Shown in pieces: positions 37,734 to 46,381 of a stretch of DNA of 64,000 nucleotides. Source of the DNA: Mycobacterium neglectum (GTDB lineage: Bacteria > Actinomycetota > Actinomycetes > Mycobacteriales > Mycobacteriaceae); assembly GCF_002591975.1 (NCBI RefSeq), contig NZ_NVQE01000010.1, positions 62,001 through 126,000 on the forward strand. The letters are read 5' to 3'. The notes beneath the pieces are model-generated. The model saw only the letters and a program-made list of their open reading frames with translations, was not told the DNA's origin and did no database searches. Numbering within the stretch: position 1 is the stretch's first letter; every line of letters starts with the position of its first letter. A program made the position numbers and the translations under genes.

Positions 37734-40004
37734 GTGGCAACGGACGCTAGAGGAGCGCGCCTGATCCTCATCGCAGCCACCGTCACTGCGCTGGCGGTGG
37801 TCAACGCCATGGCGCCGTGGGGCCAGGCAGCCGCCCATCGCGGCGAAGTGATTTTGCAGCTGACCGCCGGCCTTTGTGCGACCGCTTGGGCAATCACCAC
37901 TGCATGGCGCCTCAGCGCGAGAGCGCGCTGGTGGCGACTTATCTTTGCCGGGGCGGCGGTGTGCTGGCTGCTTGGTCACGTGTTTCGGTGGACCACCACC
38001 GGCGGGGTGGCAAAGGTGGGTGCGAGCGCCGCCTACCTGACGGCGACCGCGCTGGCTGCAGTTGCGGTGATTCTGCTTGTGAACGCCAGCGACAGCATGT
38101 CCGGAACGGCAAGGAGCCAGTGGCGGGCACTCTCGGTCGCCAACGTCCTCGACGGAGTTGTCGCCGGTATCGCGTTCCTGATCCTCGCGGCTATGAGTGG
38201 TTTCCGCACTGGCGCGATTGCTGCGGTTCCCCGGTCGGGAGTCGCGGCCGTTGAGATCGTTTACGTTCTGCTCGAGGTGTTCATCGTCGCGGTCGTGGTA
38301 CTGATCGCGATGATCTACGATCCGGGCCGCCCATCTCGGGCGACCTATCTGCTGATGGCCGGCGGGCTGGTCACGATGGCTGCGGCCGACAGGATGGTCG
38401 CCTACTTCCGCTCAGTGGGCATGGAGAGTGGCGAACTGTGGGCCGGGATCGGGCTGATCGTCGGCCCGCTGTTGATTGCGTTCGCGATGCTTGACTCGTG
38501 GCCGTGGGGCAAAGATCGTGCGAACCGCGGCAGCGACTGGGCGCAGCTGATACTGCCCTACTGCGGATTTATCGGCCTCGCACTGCTTTTCGCGTTTCAT
38601 GTGATTAACGGGCACACGCTGTCGCCGCTGGCGGTCATCGCCGCGGTGGCGATGGTCATTCTGGTGACTGCGCGCCAAGTAGTTGCAATGCGTGCTCAGA
38701 ATCTGTTGACCCAGCGCCTGTATCGCGCGCAGAAACGCCTCGCGTACCAGTTGCACCACGACGCGCTGACTGGGTTACCCAATCGGATCCTGTTTGCCCA
38801 GCGGCTCGACGAGGCGATGCGGGACGGGAAGTTCATGCTGATTTTCGTCGACCTCGATGACTTCAAAGAGGTGAACGACCGCTTCGGCCATGCAGCTGGC
38901 GACGAATTGCTGTGCGCCATAGGGGGTCGCCTCAAACGCTGCGTGCGGGACACCGACACGCTGGCGCGAATCGGCGGAGACGAGTTCGCGGTGTTGATCG
39001 ACGGCGAATCCGAACAGCTGGAAGACGCCGCGGAGCGGCTGCGGGTGGCGCTGAGGGATCCGTTCGCGCTGCAAGGATCCGCGGTACGGGTCAAAGCGAG
39101 TATGGGTCTGGTAAGGCCGGGGGCCGACGGTGTGGCCCAGACGTCCGATGATCTGCTGAGGCAGGCCGACATCTCGATGTACGCGGGCAAGAGGCTCGGC
39201 AAGGACACCGCTGTGGTGTATCAACCGTCGTCGGGCGCAACCATCGATTTCCCGACGGCACTTCGCGACGCCGACGGCGGCGCCCCGCCCGGCTTCCGCC
39301 TCGTCTACCAAGTCGTGGTGCGGTTGCCCGACGGCATCCCCGTCGCGGTCGAAGCCCTCGCGAGGTGGACCACGCCGACCGGAATCGAGATGTCCCCTGA
39401 GACATTCGTCGCCGCGGCGGAGGCGGCGGGGCTCGGCGCAGACCTCGACGCGCTAGTCCTGGACTTGGCGTTCCGTGACGTCCGGGAGGCGGGCCTGGAC
39501 CTCGACGTCCATGTGAACTTCGGCGCAGGCCGGCTGGGCAACCCCGCGTTCGAGCAGCAGGTGCGGCGGGCGTTGGTGCGACATCACTTCCCGCCGAGCC
39601 GGCTCGTCGTGGAGATCACCGAGACGCTGCCGATCGTCGATCTCGGCCACGCCGCGACCCAGATCAAGCGGATGAATGAATTCGGAGTGAAGGTGGCGCT
39701 GGACGATTTCGGCGCCGGGTTCAACTCGCTGATGTATCTGCACGCCCTACCGGTGCAGATCGTCAAGCTGGACCGGGGTCTGGCGTCCGCCGATCCGGCG
39801 CGGGACCTGACGCTGTATCGCTCGGTCATTCGTCTGTGCCACGAACAGGGTCTGGACGTCATCGTTGAGGGCATCGAGTCGGTCGCCCAGTCCGAAATGG
39901 TGCACCGCGCGGGCGGTCGCCTGGCCCAGGGACATCTGTTCGGGTATCCGGTGCCGATCGCCGAACTCACCTTGACCCCTCCCGTGCGCGTCGAGCGGGT
40001 CTGA
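37734..40004 (+). CDS. Membrane GGDEF-EAL cyclic-di-GMP protein
   Basis: 756 residues. The N-terminal half (about 1-320) has eight to ten membrane helices forming a sensory domain. GGDEF domain (about 335-500): intact GGDEF at 414-418 with the inhibitory RxxD site (RDTD) five residues before. EAL domain (about 505-750): EAL at 540-542, plus VEITET, DDFGAGFNSL, KLDRG, VEGIES and QGHLFG, so catalytic residues look complete. It can therefore make and break c-di-GMP. Mycobacteria usually have very few such proteins. GTG at 37734, preceded by GGATAGGAGG-like sequence. Confidence 0.92.
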   Translation: MATDARGARLILIAATVTALAVVNAMAPWGQAAAHRGEVILQLTAGLCATAWAITTAWRLSARARWWRLIFAGAAVCWLLGHVFRWTTTGGVAKVGASAAYLTATALAAVAVILLVNASDSMSGTARSQWRALSVANVLDGVVAGIAFLILAAMSGFRTGAIAAVPRSGVAAVEIVYVLLEVFIVAVVVLIAMIYDPGRPSRATYLLMAGGLVTMAAADRMVAYFRSVGMESGELWAGIGLIVGPLLIAFAMLDSWPWGKDRANRGSDWAQLILPYCGFIGLALLFAFHVINGHTLSPLAVIAAVAMVILVTARQVVAMRAQNLLTQRLYRAQKRLAYQLHHDALTGLPNRILFAQRLDEAMRDGKFMLIFVDLDDFKEVNDRFGHAAGDELLCAIGGRLKRCVRDTDTLARIGGDEFAVLIDGESEQLEDAAERLRVALRDPFALQGSAVRVKASMGLVRPGADGVAQTSDDLLRQADISMYAGKRLGKDTAVVYQPSSGATIDFPTALRDADGGAPPGFRLVYQVVVRLPDGIPVAVEALARWTTPTGIEMSPETFVAAAEAAGLGADLDALVLDLAFRDVREAGLDLDVHVNFGAGRLGNPAFEQQVRRALVRHHFPPSRLVVEITETLPIVDLGHAATQIKRMNEFGVKVALDDFGAGFNSLMYLHALPVQIVKLDRGLASADPARDLTLYRSVIRLCHEQGLDVIVEGIESVAQSEMVHRAGGRLAQGHLFGYPVPIAELTLTPPVRVERV

Positions 40005-40038
40005 GTCGCAGACTGCCGCGAGCGACCGTGTTCCCTCG

Positions 40039-40605
40039 CTATGACGGTGGCGGCGGACCGACGAGCAGCTGCTGGAAAACCGGTCCGGCCCATCTGCTGA
40101 GCTCTTCGCGACTGAGGTTCGCAATCGGGGGATTGGCGAGCACCGAGCGGGTCATCGCCAGGCCGATGACGAACGCATCCGTCAGTGCGATGCGCACGCT
40201 GTCGTTGTCGGGTGTGACCGACTGCAATGCCGGTGCCACATTCGTGGCCAGCGTCTCGTTGATCGTCTCGGCGGCCACCCGGCTGGTGCCCGCAGCGCGC
40301 AGGAGCGCCAGGAAGGTGTCGTCGTCCTCCCACACCGCGAAGTACCGCGGCAACAACATGTCCGGGATATCGTTCGACTTCGCGCCGTCGAGATCCGGCA
40401 GTTCGATCTTGAACTCGGTCGCCGTCGCGAACAGGTCTTCTTTGCTGCCGAAGTAGCGGCTGACAAGGGCGGCATCGACGCCGACGTCGGCCGCTATCGC
40501 GCGGAGCGTGGTGGGTTCGTACCCGTCTGTCGCGAATCGACGGCGTGCGGCCGCCAGGATGTCAGCCCGAGTCTTGGCGGCGTTGCGTGGTCTCGGTGTG
40601 GCCAT
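40039..40605 (-). CDS. TetR-family regulator divergent from mmpL
   Basis: 188 residues. HTH segment RRRFATDGYEPTTLRAIAADVGVDAALVSRYFGSKEDLF spans about residues 20-58 (given here only to locate it: core AIAADVGVDAALVSRYFGSK). Effector domain is all-alpha. ATG at 40605. It is divergent from the mmpL gene with a 117-base gap that holds two matched palindromes and a promoter, so it most likely represses mmpL and the polyketide genes as well as itself. Confidence 0.88.
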   Translation of the reverse strand: MATPRPRNAAKTRADILAAARRRFATDGYEPTTLRAIAADVGVDAALVSRYFGSKEDLFATATEFKIELPDLDGAKSNDIPDMLLPRYFAVWEDDDTFLALLRAAGTSRVAAETINETLATNVAPALQSVTPDNDSVRIALTDAFVIGLAMTRSVLANPPIANLSREELSRWAGPVFQQLLVGPPPPS

Positions 40606-40618
40606 CGCCAAATGCTAT

Positions 40619-40700
40619 GTCATCAGCTGTTGACTTCCGGGGCGTACGGTCTTACTGTGCTAAGTCATCGACGGATGACAATTCTCAACAAATGTTGAGA
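40619..40700. promoter_or_regulatory. TetR/mmpL divergent control region with paired operators
   Basis: Operator 1 GTCATCAGCTGTTGAC (40619-40634, one mismatch) and operator 2 GTCATCGACGGATGAC (40664-40679, perfect 6-base arms) have the same arms and are 45 bases apart. Between them, TTGACT (40630-40635) and TACTGT (40653-40658) with a 17-base spacer make a plus-strand promoter. Operator 1 covers the -35 and operator 2 the start site. A third dyad TCTCAACA-AA-TGTTGAGA (40683-40700) has perfect 8-base arms and may be a leader hairpin or another binding site. Confidence 0.7.
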
Positions 40701-40722
40701 TACCAGGTGAGCGGGTGATTTC

Positions 40723-43008
40723 ATGGTTATCATCGCCAGACACAGGCAGATTATCCCGACCGGGCCCCGCGCGGGGGCCTCCCCTCCGAAGGTGGGAATT
40801 TTGCAACGCATCGCTCATCTCGCAATCGCTGCACCGCGGCGGATGCTCGTACTCGCCGCGCTCGTGGCGGTGGCTACCGGCATCTTCGGCGTGCCGGTCG
40901 CAAAGAGCCTGTGCGCATGTGGTCTCGAGGACCCCTCGTCCGAATCCGCCCAGGCGAAGGAGCTGCTGACGGACAAGTTCGGCGTCGGCGATGTTCAGAT
41001 GGCGATCACCGTCAGCGCGCCGGACGGGGCAGACGGCAGTGCTGCACGCACGGTAGGCACGGAGATGGTCAACGAACTGACGCGCTCGCCGCACGTCACG
41101 TCGGTCACGTCGTTGTGGACGGCGTCGCCGGCTGAGCGCGCGGCTCTGGTCAGCATCGACGGTAGGTCCGGGCTGATCGTGGTCGGCATCGCCGGCGACG
41201 AGAGCAGCACCCAGGAGGACGCAAAGAGGTTGTCGGACAATCTCATTCGCGACCGAGATGGTGTGACGGTACGTGCGGGCGGTGAAGCGATGATGAACGT
41301 CGAGATCACCGAACAATCCCAGCACGACCTGCTGCTCATGGAGTCCTTGGCGATTCCCATCAGCTTCCTCGTCCTCGTCTGGGTGTTCGGCGGTCTGCTG
41401 GCTGCGGCGATTCCGCTCGCGGTCGGCGGTATGGCGATTCTGGGGGCGCTTGCCGTGCTCCGCGGTGTGACCAGCTTTGCGGACGTCTCCATTTTCGCGC
41501 TGAACCTCAGCGCCGCAATGGGTTTGGCGCTCGCCATCGACTACACACTGCTGATCATCAGCCGGTACCGCGACGAGCTGGCCGGCGGCGCCGAGCGTGA
41601 GGATGCGCTGGTGACGACCATGGCGACGGCGGGGCGCACCGTTGTGTTCTCGGCAACGATCGTGGCCTTGTCGATGGCGGTGATGATCATCTTCCCGATG
41701 GCGTTCCTGAAGTCGTTCGCCTACGCGGGGGTGGCCACCGTCGCCTTCGCCGCCCTTGCGGCCCTATTTGTGACTCCCGCGGCACTGGTTGTGCTCGGCG
41801 ATCGGTTGCAAACCTTCGATATTCGCCGACTGGTCCGCCGGATCCTCAAGCGGCCGGACCCTGTTGTGCGTCCCGTCGAGCAACAGTTCCTCTATCGCTG
41901 GACCAAAGCCGTCATGCGGCGCGCTCTGCCCGCCGGAACGGCTGTCGTCGTCCTGCTCGTGCTGCTCGGCGCCCCATTCCTCGGGGTGAAATGGGGCTTC
42001 CCCGACGACCGGGTACTCCCCGAGACAGCATCGGCGCATCGGGTCGGTGATGAGTTACGCGCCCAGTTCCCCGACGACTCGTCGACCGCTGTCAGCATCG
42101 CCGTGCCCGACGCAAGTGGCCTGACCGCGGCCGAGTTCGACGGATACGCGATAGACCTGACGAAGGTTGCGAACGTGGTGGGTGTGACGCCTGCCCGGGT
42201 GGTCGACGGGAGTGCGTATATGGCGGTTCACAGTACCGAACCGCTGTTCTCCGAATCGTCCGAAGCGCAACTCGATGCATTGCATGCAGTTACAGGGCCC
42301 GGGGGACGGGACGTACTCTTCGCGGGCACCGCGCAGGTGAACCGGGACAGCGTCGATGCGATCACGACTCGGCTACCGGTCGTGCTCGGGCTCATCGCCG
42401 TGATCATGTTTGCGGTCCTGTTCCTGCTCACCGGCAGCGTGATGATCCCGCTGAAAGCGTTGGTGCTCAACGTGCTGTCGCTGTCGGCGGCTTTCGGCGC
42501 AATGGTGTGGATCTTTCAGGAGGGACACCTCGGCGGACTCGGGACGACCACGACCGGAGTCCTGGTCGCCAGCATTCCAGTGCTGCTGTTCTGCATTGCT
42601 TTCGGGCTTTCGATGGACTACGAGGTCTTCCTGGTCTCCCGCATCCGCGAGTTCTGGCTGAAGACATCGAACAGCGACGAGAGCGTCGCGCTGGGGATCG
42701 CGCGCACCGGCAGGGTCGTGACGGCGGCCGCCGTCGTCATGTGCATCTCGTTCGCGGCGCTGATCGCCGCCCAGGTGTCGTTCATGCGGATGTTCGGCCT
42801 CGGCCTGACCCTGGCGATCCTGGTCGACGCCACTCTGGTCCGCATGGTCCTGCTCCCCGCGTTCATGCATGTCATGGGCAAGTGGAACTGGTGGGCGCCC
42901 ACATGGATGTCCAGGATTCACGAGCGCTTCGGCATCGAAGACGGCCTCGCTTCGATTCGCAGTGAACCAGCAGGCATCGGATTGCGTGTCCAAGGAAAGG
43001 GAGAGTGA
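40723..43008 (+). CDS. MmpL-family (RND) lipid transporter
   Basis: 761-residue proton-driven exporter of the MmpL family. Helix 1 is around residues 38-58, and each half has a helical bundle with the proton-relay signature: LAIDYTLLIISRYRDEL in the first half and LSMDYEVFLVSRIREFW in the second. Periplasmic loops are about 60-200 and 420-560. It is preceded by a TetR-controlled promoter and followed after 3 bases by the type III polyketide synthase, so it probably exports the lipid made by the operon. No MmpS partner is seen. Start ATG 40723; a TTG at 40801 is an alternative. Confidence 0.92.
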   Translation: MVIIARHRQIIPTGPRAGASPPKVGILQRIAHLAIAAPRRMLVLAALVAVATGIFGVPVAKSLCACGLEDPSSESAQAKELLTDKFGVGDVQMAITVSAPDGADGSAARTVGTEMVNELTRSPHVTSVTSLWTASPAERAALVSIDGRSGLIVVGIAGDESSTQEDAKRLSDNLIRDRDGVTVRAGGEAMMNVEITEQSQHDLLLMESLAIPISFLVLVWVFGGLLAAAIPLAVGGMAILGALAVLRGVTSFADVSIFALNLSAAMGLALAIDYTLLIISRYRDELAGGAEREDALVTTMATAGRTVVFSATIVALSMAVMIIFPMAFLKSFAYAGVATVAFAALAALFVTPAALVVLGDRLQTFDIRRLVRRILKRPDPVVRPVEQQFLYRWTKAVMRRALPAGTAVVVLLVLLGAPFLGVKWGFPDDRVLPETASAHRVGDELRAQFPDDSSTAVSIAVPDASGLTAAEFDGYAIDLTKVANVVGVTPARVVDGSAYMAVHSTEPLFSESSEAQLDALHAVTGPGGRDVLFAGTAQVNRDSVDAITTRLPVVLGLIAVIMFAVLFLLTGSVMIPLKALVLNVLSLSAAFGAMVWIFQEGHLGGLGTTTTGVLVASIPVLLFCIAFGLSMDYEVFLVSRIREFWLKTSNSDESVALGIARTGRVVTAAAVVMCISFAALIAAQVSFMRMFGLGLTLAILVDATLVRMVLLPAFMHVMGKWNWWAPTWMSRIHERFGIEDGLASIRSEPAGIGLRVQGKGE

Positions 43009-43011
43009 GAC

Positions 43012-44070
43012 ATGACTGTCATTGCAGCCGTACGTGGGGAATTACCGGAACGCTGCTATACCCAGGCCGAACTGACCGATGCGCTGCTGGCGATGCCAGG
43101 ATTCTCAGGGCACGAACACTTCATCCGAGCCGTGCATGAGAGCGCGAAGGTCGATAGCCGGCACATGGTGCTCCCCCTGGAGGACTACGCCGGGCTCACC
43201 GACTTCGGAGCCGCCAACGACCATTTCATCGAGTACGCGGTCGAACTCGGATGCGCCGCGATAACCGGAGCGCTCGAGGAGGCGGGGCTGAAACCGTCCG
43301 ATGTCGACCTACTCGTGACGACTACGGTCACCGGGCTCGCGGTCCCGACCGTCGACGCGCGGATCGCAGGCCGGATCGGGCTGCGGCCCGACGTGCGCCG
43401 GGTGCCGCTGTTCGGGCTGGGCTGTGTGGCCGGCGCGGCGGGTACCGCACGCCTGCATGACTATCTGCGCGGTGATCCTGACGGCGTCGCGGTCCTGCTC
43501 GCGGTGGAACTGTGCTCGCTGATGCCGAAATCCGAGCCGTCGATGGCCACGTTGGTCGGCAGTGCGCTCTTCGGAGACGGGGCTGCGGCCGTTGTGGCAG
43601 TCGGCGATCGTCGGGCCGAGCAAATCGGTGCGTCCGGCCCCGAGGTGATCGACTCGCGCAGCCACCTGTACCCCAACTCGCTGCGCACGATGGGGTGGGA
43701 TGTGGGTGCCACCGGGTTCCGGCTGGTGCTCTCGCCAGATGTGCCCGTGGTGGTCGAGCGTTACCTCGCTGACGACGTTACTGAATTCCTTGCATCGCAT
43801 GACCTTACGATCGGCGATATCGGGACGTGGGTGAGTCATCCCGGTGGCCCGAAGGTGATCGAGGCGATCGTCTCCACGTTGGGGCTAGACGACGACGCGC
43901 TGGAACTGACCTGGCGTTCACTGGCCGAGGTCGGCAACCTGTCGTCAGCGTCCGTCCTGCACGTGCTGCGCGACACGATGGCCAAGCGGCCGCCCGCGGG
44001 CAGTCCTGGACTACTAATGGCCATGGGGCCGGGCTTCTGCTCCGAACTCGTTCTGCTGCGGTGGCGATGA
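43012..44070 (+). CDS. Type III polyketide synthase (alkylresorcinol/alkylpyrone-type)
   Basis: 352-residue chalcone-synthase-fold enzyme. Catalytic triad: Cys138 in [11 protein letters not shown], His276 in VSHPGGPK and Asn309 in [12 protein letters not shown]. It extends a fatty acyl-CoA starter with malonyl units and cyclises the chain. The next two genes are an ICMT-like methyltransferase and a flavoprotein, the same set as srsA-srsB-srsC of Streptomyces griseus, which makes methylated phenolic lipids and quinones. Mycobacterial type III polyketide quinones have been proposed as alternative electron carriers (from memory). It ends in an ATGA with the methyltransferase. Confidence 0.93.
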   Translation: MTVIAAVRGELPERCYTQAELTDALLAMPGFSGHEHFIRAVHESAKVDSRHMVLPLEDYAGLTDFGAANDHFIEYAVELGCAAITGALEEAGLKPSDVDLLVTTTVTGLAVPTVDARIAGRIGLRPDVRRVPLFGLGCVAGAAGTARLHDYLRGDPDGVAVLLAVELCSLMPKSEPSMATLVGSALFGDGAAAVVAVGDRRAEQIGASGPEVIDSRSHLYPNSLRTMGWDVGATGFRLVLSPDVPVVVERYLADDVTEFLASHDLTIGDIGTWVSHPGGPKVIEAIVSTLGLDDDALELTWRSLAEVGNLSSASVLHVLRDTMAKRPPAGSPGLLMAMGPGFCSELVLLRWR

Positions 44071-44582
44071 GCGTGTTCTGGTATGTCGCGCTGATCGCGG
44101 TCATCGGCGTCGAGCGGCTGGCCGAACTGGTTGTCTCCAAACGAAACTGGGTGTGGAGTCGCGAGCGCGGTGGAGTCGAGTTCGGCGCAGGCCACTATCC
44201 GGTGATGGTCGTGCTGCATGTCGGTCTGCTCGCGGGATGTCTGGTCGAGGTGTTCGTGTTTCAGCGACCTTTCATACCCGCGCTGGGCTGGCCGATGTTG
44301 GCGATCGTCGTGGCCGCGCAGGCCCTGCGCTGGTGGTGCATCACTACGCTGGGGCATCAGTGGAACACCCGCGTCATCGTCGTGCCCGGTGGGCAGCGGG
44401 TGACCGGCGGGCCATACCGGCTGATCCCGCACCCGAACTACGTCGCGGTCGTACTCGAGGGCATCGCACTGCCGTTGGTGCACTCGGCCTGGATCACCGC
44501 CCTGATCTTCACCGTGCTGAACGCGGAACTGCTGCGCAACCGCATCAAGGTCGAGAACGGCGCGTTGGCGAGCCTGACATGA
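44067..44582 (+). CDS. Isoprenylcysteine-carboxylmethyltransferase-like membrane methyltransferase
   Basis: 171-residue integral membrane protein of the ICMT family with about four helices. The SAM-binding signature is the C-terminal [19 protein letters not shown] and the following [14 protein letters not shown]. In bacterial type III polyketide operons such enzymes methylate the phenolic ring (SrsB-type), rather than a protein. ATGA overlaps at both ends couple it to the polyketide synthase and the flavoprotein. Confidence 0.88.
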   Translation: MSVFWYVALIAVIGVERLAELVVSKRNWVWSRERGGVEFGAGHYPVMVVLHVGLLAGCLVEVFVFQRPFIPALGWPMLAIVVAAQALRWWCITTLGHQWNTRVIVVPGGQRVTGGPYRLIPHPNYVAVVLEGIALPLVHSAWITALIFTVLNAELLRNRIKVENGALASLT

Positions 44583-45595
44583 TCGATCTGCTCGTCGCCG
44601 GCGGTGGCCCCGCGGGGCTGGCCACGGCGCTCTACGGTGCACGGGCTGGACTCGACGTCGCCGTCGTCGAGCGACGAACGGGCGTGCTGGACAAGGCTTG
44701 TGGCGAAGGAATGATGCCGCACACCGTCGCGCACCTCGACCGGCTGGGGGTGGCGGCAGAGGGCAGACCGTTACGTGGGATCAGTTACCTCAAAGGTGAT
44801 CGACGGGTAAATGCTTCCTTCACCGCGGGCGCCGGGCGCGGTGTGCGCAGGACCGTTCTGCATGCCGCGCTCTTGCGAGCCGCCGAAGCTGCCGGAGTGA
44901 AGCTGGTACACGGGGAGTTCGGTGAGATCACTCAGCACGCAGACTCGGTGTCCGCCGCGGGATTCGAGGCCAGGTATCTGGCGGCGGCGGACGGGCTGCA
45001 TTCACCGATTCGCAAGGCAATGGGATTGGACGCGGCGACGACGGGGCCGCGCCGGTGGGGGATCCGGCGGCATGTCGACATCGCCCCGTGGACGGATTCG
45101 GTTGAGGTGCATTGGTCGCGCAGTGCGGAGGCCTATGTCACGCCGGTGGCCGACGACTGCGTCGGCATCGCGATGCTGAGTGCCGACCGTGGCGGATTCG
45201 ATCGGCACTTCGAGGCGTTCGGCGAACTTCGGGACAGGGTCGCGGGCCACGCGCACGGTCAGGACAGGGCCGCGGGACCGCTGCGGCAGAACGTTCGTAA
45301 CCGCACGGCGGGTCGCGTGCTTCTGGTCGGCGATGCCGCCGGCTACATCGACGCGCTAACCGGCGAAGGGATGGGGTTGGCGTTCGGCGCCGCCGAACTG
45401 TTGGTGGACTGCGTCGTGCGCAATAGCCCCGAGGACTACGACCGGCAGTGGCGCCTGCTCACGCGGCGTTATCGCATGCTGACCGCGGGCTTGCTCGCGG
45501 CGAGCGGGCTTAGACCGGTGCGCTCGGCCATTGTGCCTGCGGCACAAGCCTTGCCGAGCGTGTTCAGCCGGTTGGTGAATCTGCTCGCGGACTGA
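44579..45595 (+). CDS. FAD-dependent hydroxylase / geranylgeranyl-reductase-like flavoprotein
   Basis: 338-residue flavoprotein of the PHBH type. FAD motif LLVAGGGPAGLATALYGA at the N-terminus, CGEGMMPHTV (geranylgeranyl-reductase-like), central YLAAADGLHSPIRKAMG (DG motif) and RVLLVGDAAGYIDALTGEGMG near the C-terminus. By analogy with SrsC it should hydroxylate the alkylresorcinol ring, allowing oxidation to a quinone. Its last 32 bases overlap the convergent MerR gene. Confidence 0.9.
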   Translation: MIDLLVAGGGPAGLATALYGARAGLDVAVVERRTGVLDKACGEGMMPHTVAHLDRLGVAAEGRPLRGISYLKGDRRVNASFTAGAGRGVRRTVLHAALLRAAEAAGVKLVHGEFGEITQHADSVSAAGFEARYLAAADGLHSPIRKAMGLDAATTGPRRWGIRRHVDIAPWTDSVEVHWSRSAEAYVTPVADDCVGIAMLSADRGGFDRHFEAFGELRDRVAGHAHGQDRAAGPLRQNVRNRTAGRVLLVGDAAGYIDALTGEGMGLAFGAAELLVDCVVRNSPEDYDRQWRLLTRRYRMLTAGLLAASGLRPVRSAIVPAAQALPSVFSRLVNLLAD

Positions 45596-46334
45596 GATTG
45601 CGCACGATCTCGCCCGCCCGGCGCAGCACATCGAGTTGCGCCGGGTTGTACAGGTCGATCATCGCGGCGCCGATCGCCTTCTCGGCGAAACGTTCTCCGC
45701 GAGGTGCATCCGATCGGGACTGCGCGAGGCTGGGGTGTGCTTCGTTGATCGCCCGAATGTAGGGAGCGAGCCGTTGGGCGAGATCTTCGCGCGTCGCCTC
45801 GTCGGCGTCGGCGGGCAAGTTGTCCAGTTCGGATGCATTGGGATCGTCGGGCGCCTCGCGCATCATGTCGGCGTAGGCCTGCCTGCCGCGCGGCCCCAGC
45901 ACGCGGCTCAGCACGACCACGAGCTTGCGATCTGCGTCGGTCATCTTGGCCGCGGTGTCCGGCGCGACGAAATCGGGTGGCAGATCCGTCGGTGCCGACA
46001 GCTCAATCAGCTCGCGGAGTTCCTTGCGGGCGTGTTGCAAGCGGGTGATCGTCTCGGCGAGTTCGGCGTCGAGGTCGCGCAGGGCCTGCTCGGGGTGGTC
46101 GTCGGATTCACCCATCGCGGCGATCTGGGGGAGCGAGAAGCCGAGATCGACGAGCCGCTTGATGCGCACCAACCGAACGAGATGCTCGACGCCGTACTGC
46201 TTGTAGCCGTTGGAACGACGTTCGGGCTCGCGGAGCAGTCCGACCTGGTGGTAGTGCCGCACCGCCCGCAGGCTGGTGCCGGCCAGCTCGGCGAGTTCAC
46301 GGGTGCTCCAGGCCACGTTTCCATCATGGATCAT
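45564..46334 (-). CDS. MerR-family regulator with long C-terminal domain
   Basis: 256 residues. The N-terminal winged HTH (STRELAELAGTSLRAVRHYHQVGLL) and coiled-coil dimer helix (ELAETITRLQHARKELRELIEL) are followed by a C-terminal domain of about 130 residues, which might bind an effector. ATG at 46334, divergent with a 47-base gap from the S9 peptidase, so that promoter is its most likely target. The gap has TTGACT (46345-46350) but no clear palindrome. Convergent overlap of 32 bases with the flavoprotein gene. Confidence 0.88.
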   Translation of the reverse strand: MIHDGNVAWSTRELAELAGTSLRAVRHYHQVGLLREPERRSNGYKQYGVEHLVRLVRIKRLVDLGFSLPQIAAMGESDDHPEQALRDLDAELAETITRLQHARKELRELIELSAPTDLPPDFVAPDTAAKMTDADRKLVVVLSRVLGPRGRQAYADMMREAPDDPNASELDNLPADADEATREDLAQRLAPYIRAINEAHPSLAQSRSDAPRGERFAEKAIGAAMIDLYNPAQLDVLRRAGEIVRNLSPRADSPTG

Positions 46335-46381
46335 CGGAGCCGACTTGACTGTGCCGCAGCGTCCGGGTGTGCCATGGAGAC

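Noticed and set aside
46335..46381. A MerR-type operator in the MerR/peptidase gap
   Set aside because: TTGACT is present, but I see no convincing dyad or 19-base spacer promoter, so it was not listed as a feature.
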